7,248 nt of DNA from an uncultured bacterium (lineage in GTDB: Bacteria > Patescibacteria > JAEDAM01 > Absconditabacterales > Absconditicoccaceae): NCBI GenBank assembly GCA_903904545.1, contig CAIVDB010000054.1, forward strand, positions 1 through 7,248, in the 5' to 3' direction. Positions 1-6,907 of this stretch are shown one piece after another (positions within the stretch are counted from its first letter, which is position 1; every line of letters starts with the position of its first letter). The notes below the pieces were generated by a model. The model made no database searches. It worked only from the letters and a program-made list of their open reading frames with translations, and had not been told where the DNA came from. Made by a program: the position numbers and the translations under genes.

Positions 1-216
1 AAATATATAACCTTTAAAAACTATTCTAAAAAACATATTCTGCAATGATGATTGTTTCTATGATTCCAACTTATTGGACAGGGGATTTATATGGTGTTCT
101 TGTGGATTTGAGTGGACCATCTTCATCTCTATTATATGTATGTTGCTATTTTTGCTAAATGAATAGCATTTATCTGGAATTATATCTCTAACCATTATTT
201 TAATTTTAAGAAATAG
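1..216 (+). CDS. GtrA-like membrane protein, C-terminal part (5' end outside window)
   Basis: Seventy-one C-terminal residues are visible in frame 1, ending at TAG 214-216; the start lies to the left of the window. Read with UGA as glycine there are five in-frame UGAs (46, 49, 61, 109, 160). Two hydrophobic stretches are visible, about residues 18-37 and 44-63, separated by a short polar turn (VDHLH). The end AKGIAFIWNYISNHYFNFKK matches the closing helix and basic tail usual for the GtrA-like family (small four-helix membrane proteins; typical endings are of the type 'F..NR.WVF'). GtrA proteins are thought to help flip undecaprenyl-phosphate-linked sugars across the membrane. The next gene, a GT2 enzyme, starts only two bases later, which is the common gtrA-gtrB arrangement. 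The assignment rests on hydrophobicity, the C-terminal pattern and this neighbour, so another small polytopic membrane protein remains possible. Confidence 0.68.
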
Positions 217-218
217 GA

Positions 219-950
219 ATGAAGGTACTCTCTGTAATAATCCCTGTATATAATGAGGAAAATACCCTTAGACAGTTGGTTGAGAAAGTTGTCTCTGTCG
301 ATTTAACCCTTGTCTGATACAAGAAACAACTTGTCTTGGTAAATGATGGGAGTAAGGATAATTCTGAGAAAATTATTTACGATCTTATTTCTCAGTATTC
401 GGCATCTTGTGAGATTAAATATATCAAAAATAAGCAGAACTCTGGTAAGTGATTTTCTTTAAAAGAATGATTTAGATATGCAAATGGAGATGTAATGATC
501 GTTCAGGATGCTGATCTTGAATATTTCCCTGAGAAAGATTATGTCCCCATGATTAAGATGTTTGAGCAAAGTAAGTGTGATTTTGTTTATTGATCAAGAA
601 CCTTAGGTGTTAAACAATTTGGGAATGAATATTCTTCTAAATCCTTTATGCTTTGAGGTCTTGTAGTATCTTGGCTTACTAGTGTCCTCTCATTTATTAA
701 GGTTACCGATGAACCTACCTGTTATAAAATGTTTACAAAAAAACTTAAGCCTTATCTTTTATTGCCTCAAGAAAATTGATTTGAATGGGAGCCAGCAATA
801 ACTATGCTTTTGTTGAGGAAAAGATTTACCTACAAAGAAATTCCTATCCATTATCATGCAAGACATTTTGATGAAGGAAAAAAAATTAATTGGAAAGATG
901 GATTGAAAGCCCTATGGACCTTAGTAAAATGGAGATTTAAACGTGTATAA
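219..950 (+). CDS. Family 2 glycosyltransferase, dolichol-phosphate mannose synthase / GtrB type
   Basis: A 243-residue GT-A fold glycosyltransferase. It probably moves a sugar from a nucleotide donor to a polyprenyl-phosphate on the cytoplasmic face. Motifs in order: SVIIPVYNEENT (5-16), the donor-binding VNDGSKD (41-47), SGKGFSLKEGF (75-85) followed by ANGD, the metal-binding QDADLEY (96-102, DAD at 97-99), YGSR near 124-127 and the acceptor-side QENGFEWEP near 184-192. Six UGA codons are in frame (residues 33, 78, 84, 125, 146, 187). Residues 78, 84 and 125 fall on glycines the family conserves, which argues for Gly rather than Trp. No C-terminal membrane helices follow the catalytic domain, unlike classical GtrB; the basic C-terminus (KALWTLVKWRFKRV) could touch the membrane. 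The start at 219 sits two bases after the preceding gene; AGGA at 215-218 abuts the ATG, too close for a normal ribosome site. The sugar is unknown. Confidence 0.9.
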
Positions 951-976
951 TATTTATTTTGTTTATCATGTTAGCG

Positions 977-1957
977 ATGTCTTATATTATTACCTGATGA
1001 GCTGGTTTTATTGGTAGTGTCTTAGTTGGATATCTTAATGCACAGGGGATTGATAATATTATTATAGTTGATCATCTTGCTGTTAGTGAGAAATGGAAGA
1101 ATTTGGTAGGTAAGAAATACAGGGATTATTTTGATAGATATGATTTTCTGGATAAGGTCGAGCAGGATGGTTATATTACTTCAGACGATGTTGTAATCCA
1201 TTTGTGAGCTTGTAGTGCTACAACGGAATTGGATACACAATATCTTATGAAAAATAATGCAAAATATAGTAGGACTCTTTATGAACAATGTTCTTTTGTG
1301 GGCGCTAGATTTATCTATGCCTCCTCAGCGGCTACCTATGGTGATGGAGCTCAATGATATTCAGATACTAAATTTGATCTTATTCCATTGAATATGTATG
1401 GATATACTAAATATCTTTCTGATCAGTGGATTCTCAATTGAACGAATAACTTTTCATCGTGTTCATCCCAGATAGTTGGTCTTAAGTTTTTTAATGTCTA
1501 TTGACCGAATGAATACCATAAAGGGAGTATGTCATCTGTGATTTATCATGGATTTAATCAAATACAGAGTGAAGGCAAAATAGAGCTCTTTAAGTCCTAT
1601 AAAGAGTGAGTTACGGATGGTGAGCAAAAGAGGGATTTTGTTTATGTAAAAGATGTTGTAAAAGTTATTTCTTTCTTTATCGATCATCCGGAGAAGAATT
1701 GAATATTTAACCTTTGAACTGGTGAAGCAAGAAGTTTTAATGATTTAGCAAAGGCAACATTCGCTGCTTTAGGCCTTGAACCAAAAATCTTCTATAAGGA
1801 GATGCCAGAGTCGTTGCAGGTAAAATATCAATATTTTACTCAAGCAGAGATGATGAAGCTTCGTAATATAGGCTATAAAGAAGACTTTTTCTCCCTTGAG
1901 GCATGAATAAAGGATTATGTTCAAAATTATCTTAATAAGGAATGTGCTATATTCTAA
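977..1957 (+). CDS. hldD: ADP-L-glycero-D-manno-heptose 6-epimerase
   Basis: A 326-residue extended short-chain dehydrogenase that converts ADP-D-glycero- to ADP-L-glycero-beta-D-manno-heptose, the last step of activated heptose synthesis. Visible: dinucleotide loop TGGAGFIGS (6-14), VDHL after the second strand (31-34), GACSATTE (77-84), ASSAATYG with the catalytic Ser region (115-122), YGYTK as the YxxxK pair (Tyr141, Lys145), [16 protein letters not shown] (173-188) with Lys182 matching the second catalytic lysine of the E. coli enzyme, [11 protein letters not shown] and FNLGTGEARSF. These match HldD rather than generic UDP-sugar epimerases, and the length is usual for HldD. Ten UGA codons are in frame; two in tandem (995-1000) encode both leading glycines of the dinucleotide loop. 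An in-frame ATG at 968 would add MLA; 977 is preferred because it puts the Rossmann strand at the N-terminus as in known HldD. No Shine-Dalgarno site precedes either start. Confidence 0.95.
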
Positions 1958-2034
1958 TTGGTTTATTATTTGATAATATTATGGGATTGATTATCGTTCT
2001 TGTGGTTTAAAAATTTAATTTCTAATTGAGTGTT
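1958..2034. other. Longest intergenic gap, between hldD and hldA
   Basis: Seventy-seven bases without a gene, the largest gap in the window. It is very AT-rich. It contains a weak all-A/T inverted repeat (TATTAT 1964-1969, ATAATA 1973-1978, three-base loop) without a clear T-run after it, so it is not a convincing terminator. No promoter with two good boxes at proper spacing was found. If the heptose genes hldA-gmhA-hldC have their own promoter, this is where it would lie, but the sequence does not show it. Confidence 0.3.
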
Positions 2035-2955
2035 ATGTCGAGGATAGTTGTAATAGGTGATTTGATGCTTGATAAATATTCATATGGGTTAGTCAAAAGA
2101 CTTAATCCTGAGTGACCCACACCGTTACTTAATATTAATCGTGAAGAGTATAAACTTTGATGAGCTGCTAATGTTGCTTCTAATATCGCTAGTCTTAATG
2201 GATTTGTTGATCTGATCTGAGTTTTGTGAGAAGACGATTATGGTGAAAAATTTCTATCATTATGCCAAGAAGAGCATATCCAACTTACTCACATTGTAAC
2301 TGGAGTCTCGACAATTACAAAGCAGAGGTTCGTAGAGACTACTTATCAACATCAGCTTTTGAGAGTAGATTATGAGGAAAAGTATCTTATGTCTCAGTCT
2401 CATAGTGATATGGTTATATCAGCACTTCAAGAGATTTCTCCTGAGTACATAGTTTTCTCGGATTATAATAAATGAATTATTGATAAATATCTTGTGGATT
2501 GAATTAAATCTTATGCGCAGAAAAATAATGTAAAAATTTTTGTCGATACAAAACCAGATAACCTTAAATATTTTGAGAATGTTTATTTGATTAAGCCCAA
2601 TCTTAAGGAATTTCGTCAAATGATAGGTAATGAAGAACTACCAGATTCAGACGAGGCATTACAAGAACAGGGAATATTGTTTGTGAATCAATATAAGACT
2701 AATCTTGTTATTACAAGATGAAGTAAGTGAGCTGTTTTGATTACTCAAGAAGGAGAATTCTACTCTCTTCCAACACAAGCAAAACAGGTTTTTGATGTGA
2801 CGGGTGCTTGAGATACTTTTTTGGCTGCAATTGTTTGCTCTCTTGCCCTTGGTTCTACACTTGTTGCTGCTGTAGAACTTGGTAATAAAGCAAGCTGAAT
2901 TGTTGTTGGAAAACAAGGTACCGTCTCTATCACTTCTCAAGAATTGGGTCTTTAA
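2035..2955 (+). CDS. hldA: D-glycero-beta-D-manno-heptose 7-phosphate kinase (HldE kinase half as a separate protein)
   Basis: A 306-residue PfkB-family sugar kinase that phosphorylates heptose 7-phosphate to the 1,7-bisphosphate with ATP. Motifs follow the N-terminal half of E. coli HldE in order: VIGDLMLDKYSYG (6-18), GGAANVASNIASL (42-54), LRVD near 105-108, FSDYNKG around 141-147, VDTKPDN, IKPNLKEF, VITRGSKGA, LPTQAKQVFDVTGAGDTF with the catalytic Asp at 260, and NKASGIVVGKQGT at the end. Eleven UGA codons are in frame; UGA supplies both glycines of GGAAN (2158-2163) and the glycine before the catalytic Asp (2809-2811). The nucleotidyltransferase half of HldE is missing from this protein and sits two genes downstream as hldC. 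An in-frame TAA at 2023-2025 limits the start; ATG 2035 is the first candidate, with only a poor TTGAG upstream. The PfkB fold marks the ADP-heptose route; the GDP-heptose route uses a GHMP-type kinase (HddA). Confidence 0.94.
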
Positions 2956-2972
2956 TCCATAAAACTTATTCC

Positions 2973-3530
2973 ATGGACTTACAAAAGTATTTTTATGAAT
3001 CGGCAAGTGTTAAACAAAAATTCATTGATGCGCAACAAGAGCTTTTTGAAGATGTTATAGAGGTGTTCCTTGATTGTTTTTCTTCATGATCTAAGGTTTT
3101 GATAGCTTGAAATGGATGAAGTGCTGCTGATGCACAACATCGAGCTGCAGAATTTATGGGGAGATATAAACTTGAAAGGCAGCCACTTCCTGCTGTGGCA
3201 TTGACCACTGATACTTCAAATCTTACTGCTGTAGCAAATGATTATAGTTTTGATGATATCTTTGCTAGACAAGTTGCATGATTGGGAAATGCAGGAGATG
3301 TTTTTGTTGGTATTTCTACTAGTGGCAATTCTATAAATATTATCAATGCTATAGAGGTTTGTAAAACTAAGTGAATTAAAGTGATTGCTCTTCTTGGTAA
3401 GTGAGGTGGAAAAATAAAGGATCTTGCAGATATTTCTCTTGTTGTCCCATCAGATAATACTCCGAGAATACAAGAGTGTCATCAGACAATCTATCATACT
3501 ATTTGTGAGGAAGTAGAAAATAATATCTAA
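2973..3530 (+). CDS. gmhA: Sedoheptulose 7-phosphate isomerase
   Basis: A 185-residue SIS-domain enzyme that turns sedoheptulose 7-phosphate into D-glycero-D-manno-heptose 7-phosphate, the first committed step of the heptose pathway. Motifs: GNGGSAADAQH (46-56) and AAEFMGRY (58-65), [16 protein letters not shown] (76-91), [13 protein letters not shown] (108-120) forming the phosphate loop, and [13 protein letters not shown] (163-175). Residues matching the zinc/catalytic set of E. coli GmhA are present: His56, Glu60, Gln167 and His175. The Asp before RIQ in E. coli is Pro164 here, which I believe also occurs in other GmhA proteins. Six UGA codons are in frame (3087, 3108, 3117, 3279, 3372, 3402); those at 3108 and 3117 encode glycines of the NGGSA loop. 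The gene starts 17 bases after hldA and ends 24 bases before hldC. No ribosome binding site is evident. Confidence 0.95.
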
Positions 3531-3554
3531 TTCTTTTAAACTTTTTTTAATGTC

Positions 3555-4025
3555 ATGATTTTACAAGAACTCTCTTTGTTGAGAGATATTTCTATAGCTG
3601 CAAAACAACAGTGACTTAAAATATGATTTACTAATGGTTGTTTTGATATTCTTCATCCGGGGCATGTTTATAATTTAAAAGAGGCGAAGAAGTATTGTGA
3701 TATTTTGATTGTTGCTATAAATAGCGATATCTCTTCTTATTGGAAAACCAAACCATGAAGACCTATTCACGATCAGCAACATAGAGCTATGCTCTTGGAT
3801 AGTATGAAATATGTAAACTATGTTACTTTTTTTGATCATGAGACGCCTATTCTTCTTATATCAGAGATTTTGCCTGATGTCCTGATTAAATGAGGAGACT
3901 ATACTCCAGATACGGTCGTTTGATATCAAGAAGTTGTTGAAAATGGGGGCAAAGTCATTATTGTTCCTATTGTTGAGTGATACTCGACCACCAATAGTGT
4001 GAAGAAAATTTTATGAATTAGTTAG
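3555..4025 (+). CDS. hldC: D-glycero-beta-D-manno-heptose 1-phosphate adenylyltransferase (HldE C-terminal half as a separate protein)
   Basis: A 156-residue cytidylyltransferase-like enzyme that joins AMP from ATP to heptose 1-phosphate, giving ADP-D-glycero-beta-D-manno-heptose. [14 protein letters not shown] (25-38) carries the HxGH nucleotide-binding signature (His34-His37), followed by [12 protein letters not shown] (68-71), [13 protein letters not shown] (111-123) and the closing VEGYSTTN (140-147). The last two are typical of the RfaE2/HldC group and separate it from CTP-using relatives. Seven UGA codons are in frame (3612, 3624, 3756, 3891, 3921, 3978, 4014). The usual basic segment before RPI (KRLKG in E. 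coli HldE) reads SYWKTKPG here, so part of the ATP-side loop differs. ATG 3555 is chosen; the ATG at 3550 is in another frame. The stop TAG ends six bases before the heptosyltransferase start, suggesting coupled translation. Confidence 0.94.
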
Positions 4026-4031
4026 TTATGT

Positions 4032-5156
4032 ATGTGGATAAGATTATTTAGAATGCTGGATACTTATATTGTTGGGTTTTTTGTTTTGCTTTTATTCCCA
4101 CTTAAATACCTTTCTCCTGGGCATAGAAATAAATTACAAAATCCCAAGAAGATATTAGTAATCAGACTTTGGGCCATGGGGAGTAGTATCCTTTCCTTCC
4201 CTATGATCAAGCAACTGGAGGATTATTATGGCGATAGCGTACAGTATGATTTATTAGCAACTTCTAGAAACATAGGGGTATTCAAGAATCAGGGATATTT
4301 TGATCATGCTTACAACCTTTTCTCTTGTGCATGACTCTTGTATGTATTGTCTTCTTTCAGAAGATATGACATCGTGATTGATGTGGAGGAATATTTTAAG
4401 GTATCTACTTTCTTGGCACTTTGGCTAGGTAAGAAGACGATATGATTTGGTAATTTATGGAATAGAAGAGTCGGGTATACAAACCCTGTCATATATAATG
4501 ATCATCAACATACGATTCTCACTTTTTTAGATCTACTGAAACCTTTAGGTATTAAAGTGTACACTCCAGGAGCAATGGAATCATTAATTTATAAAGAAAA
4601 AGATACAACGAAAGTAAAAGATTTTCTAGAAAAAATTTCTACGTATGGTATAGTTTGTATACATACATGAGGTGCAGAGACCGCTAAAGAAAGAGCGCGA
4701 CCAGCTTATAAATGGGTTTCTCTTATTCAAAACCTCCTTATAAAGTATAAAAATATCGTTATTGTCCTTTCTGGCACTTATTTTGAACAAGAGATAGTAC
4801 AAGAGATTTTAGATAAGCTGACTAACGATGAAAAACATTATGTAATTAATATCTGTGGAATGTTTAATCTATTTGAATTTTCCTGTTTATTGGAGAAATG
4901 TGCTTTGATGGTTTCTAATGATACTGGTCCCATGCATTTGGCTGCTGCTATGTGAACCAAAACCATAGGTCTCTTTGGTCCAGAACTGCCTAGGAAATTT
5001 GGTCCATGGCCATTAGATAAAAATATATGACTTTATAAGTGAAAGTGAGAGGCATTTATCAAAGTACACTTAGCTCAGTGGAAAAAAGATAAAGAGTATA
5101 CTATAGATAAAATATCTGTAGATGATGTTTTGAAAGAGATAAACCTATTGAAATAG
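4032..5156 (+). CDS. GT9 family heptosyltransferase-like glycosyltransferase (WaaC/WaaF type)
   Basis: A 374-residue GT-B enzyme of family GT9, which transfers heptose from ADP-L-glycero-beta-D-manno-heptose to a glycan acceptor. Near the N-terminus is a hydrophobic segment (about 12-27, VGFFVLLLFPL) that may anchor it to the membrane, then the first Rossmann strand KILVIRLWAMGSSILSFP (40-57). IHTGGAETAKERARP around residues 211-225 and SNDTGPMHLAAAMGTKTIGL (295-314) with FGP after it are the C-domain donor-site signatures of GT9. Seven UGA codons are in frame (4332, 4443, 4668, 4953, 5028, 5040, 5046). It follows hldC by six bases and closes the heptose block, so it is the natural user of the ADP-heptose made by its neighbours. 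GT9 also includes ADP-glucose and GlcNAc transferases, so the heptose donor is inferred from context. Nothing here identifies the acceptor. Confidence 0.9.
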
Positions 5157-5207
5157 TTACTTTAAACCTTATATCAGTTACGTTTTTATGACTCTAACCT
5201 TCTTTGC

Positions 5208-6146
5208 ATGAAAAGTACTCCTATGATAAGTATCTGTATCCCTACGTATAATAGATATAAAACTCTTAAAGAAGGGATAGAGAGTATTGTAGCTCAATTT
5301 GATGGTGAGATAGAAAAGAAAGTCGAAATCATTATTGCTGATGATGCAAGTCCAGATCTTACTATAGAGCCTATGGTTAGGGCGTTTATGGAAAAATATG
5401 ACAATATACGTTATCATAGATATCCTAAGAATATGCGATTGTCTAGTAATCTCGTGCATGTTACTACCTATGCTCATTGAGAATATCTTTGGCTTATGGC
5501 TGATGATGATTGTATGACTAATTTTGCTCTAAAGTATACTCTTGATATATTGGAGAAAACCAACTGTGATCTTATGATATGTAATGGTGTTTTCTGACCT
5601 GATATGAAGGTACATATTGATAAGAAAGAAAATGTGTTTAGAACGTTGCATTGAATGCCTGATCTTGTGGATTATCTTTATGATCATAGAAGAACATACC
5701 AAGATCTTGTTGTTTTCTTTCAATTCTATTCTATATTGGTAGTTAGAAATTCATATTTTAAGCAGTCATTGGCTATGTATGATAGAGATTTTATCTATGA
5801 CAACATTTTCCCACAAGATATAATAATTTATAGTAATATAGAAAATAGAAAGATAATTATCCCCGATAATATCTTTGTCTTATGAAGGACATTAAATGAA
5901 TCTTATAAGGCCTCTATGAAATTTGTAACTGATTTTGAGAAGGCTATGGATATGATAGGGGAGGCTAATGCTTTGCAATGATCAAAGAAGTGGAGAAGTC
6001 TTCAGAAACTCGTCTGTTCCTGATGGAGAAGGACTATAGTTCTTGGAAGGATGCTTAGACGATTACATATAGACTACAAAAAGAATACCTTATTCAGAAA
6101 ATTATATTTTTTCTATAAGAAACATATTCAGAATAGAATGGCGTAG
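5208..6146 (+). CDS. Family 2 glycosyltransferase with a basic C-terminal tail
   Basis: A 312-residue GT-A glycosyltransferase. The N-terminus carries MISICIPTYNRYKTL (6-20), then VEIIIADDASPD (39-50) with the nucleotide-contacting Asp pair, and YLWLMADDD (93-101) whose DDD is the metal-binding DxD equivalent. The rest (about 110-255) is specific to this protein and gives no acceptor clue. There are no membrane helices, but residues 260-312 are strongly cationic (16 Lys/Arg against one Asp), which may hold the enzyme at the membrane. Six UGA codons are in frame (5478, 5595, 5652, 5883, 5979, 6021); the first gives HGEYLWLMADDD, where a glycine before the DxD strand is usual. ATG 5208 is the first in-frame start after TAA 5163-5165, 51 bases after the GT9 gene. 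The ATG at 5188 opens only a 13-codon frame. It probably extends the same surface glycan; donor sugar unknown. Confidence 0.88.
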
Positions 6147-6151
6147 TATAA
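6147..6151. other. Strand-switch point between two convergent gene groups
   Basis: The + strand operon ends at TAG 6144-6146 and the - strand group ends at 6152, leaving five bases. The perfect palindrome TATAATTATA (6147-6156) spans the junction and overlaps the - strand stop codon. It is only A/T, so it is weak as a terminator. No GC-rich hairpin with a T-run is present on either strand, so transcripts from the two sides may overlap. Confidence 0.5.
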
Positions 6152-6883
6152 TTATATCTTATTTACTCAAATTTTATGGAGTATTTGTATCGCTGTTTCT
6201 ATTATTATTGATTTTTTTAGATCCCCTCATGCTCAGGGTACTCCTCTCATTTTAGGATATTGGGCTAGGGGATGAATTTTCCTAGATAGATTTTTTAGCC
6301 TTGTGAAGTAGACATGTTCTAAAAAATGAGTTTTGGTATCATCGACATCTTCTCCGGCTCCAACTAATACTGTATTGAAGAAGTTGACGGATGTTTTAAA
6401 TATCGCGGTATTCACTGCTTTGGTACCCAATTCAATTAATGATATGGGCATCATTTTTGAAAAGCAAATTTCCTTGTCTTGGGATCATTGGATTATTTGA
6501 TTAATATTTTCACACCAATATCTTCAGGTTATCTTTATGAAACTTCATGATCTCTTTATTAATCTAGAATGCTTTATTGCATATTCCATTATTTCACTTT
6601 CTCAGAATCATCTTCCTCTTTTTACAGATTTCTCATGATTGCCATTAAATTGTAGTATCTCTAATTCCTTTCAGAATATTCCTGCTACTCATGTTAGAGC
6701 AGATAAATCCTTTATTTTATATCAAGAATTTTCGCAAAATACGATCGAATCAAACTCCGAAAGACAGATATATTTTATTATATTCTGTATATATTGTTGG
6801 TACCTAATCATAGGATCTTTTACGTTGAGGAAGAGGATATCTTGATTCGGTTGTATTGTTCCTGTGAGTAGGGCAGTATTCAT
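6152..6883 (-). CDS. Unnamed polysaccharide-locus protein, possible glycosyltransferase
   Basis: A 243-residue soluble protein, visible only when eleven in-frame UGAs are read as glycine. The order of motifs resembles an unnamed family I recall from bacterial capsule and LPS gene clusters: ALLTGTIQPN (4-13), VKDPMIRYQQYI (21-32), SIVFCENSGY (46-55), QFNGN (78-82), KRGRGFGESEIMEYAIKHS (88-106), SFIKITGRY (114-122), a Thr/Ser-rich middle, EDVDDTKTHFLEHVYF (178-193) and a C-terminal GVPGAGGD (214-221). The alternation of beta strands with Asp/Asn-rich loops and the KITGR motif suggest a GT-A-like nucleotide-sugar fold, but I cannot assign an activity. ATG 6883 is the first start after an in-frame TAG (read on the - strand at 6910-6908), which is the stop of the upstream gene; the gap is 24 bases and pyrimidine-rich with no ribosome site. 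It converges on the GT2 gene with five bases between stops. Confidence 0.85.
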
Positions 6884-6907
6884 GGTAGGAGAGAGTGAGA
6901 TAAAAGT

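Noticed and set aside
1958..2034. Terminator or promoter between hldD and hldA
   Set aside because: The only hairpin is six A/T pairs without a T-run, and no pair of promoter boxes at good spacing was found.
2419..3208. Minus-strand open frames of 66, 115 and 71 codons
   Set aside because: They lie opposite hldA and gmhA, whose + strand reading with UGA=Gly gives clear family motifs; the reverse translations show no recognisable protein.
3542..3548. Run of seven T before hldC as a phase-variation tract
   Set aside because: It is short, lies outside coding sequence and is unremarkable in AT-rich DNA.
2973..4025. GDP-D-alpha-D-heptose (S-layer type) pathway
   Set aside because: That route uses a GHMP-type kinase (HddA) and a guanylyltransferase (HddC); here the kinase is PfkB type, the transferase is RfaE2 type and an HldD epimerase is present.
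5188..5231. Small open frame starting at the ATG upstream of the second GT2
   Set aside because: Even with UGA=Gly it is only 13 codons, overlaps the GT2 start and shows no features of a real leader peptide.
4310..5723. Minus-strand open frames opposite the GT9 and second GT2 genes
   Set aside because: Shadows of the + strand genes, low-complexity translations with no motifs.
6639..6845. A plus-strand 68-codon open frame
   Set aside because: It lies antisense to the 6883-6152 gene, which has a continuous motif-rich reading with UGA=Gly.
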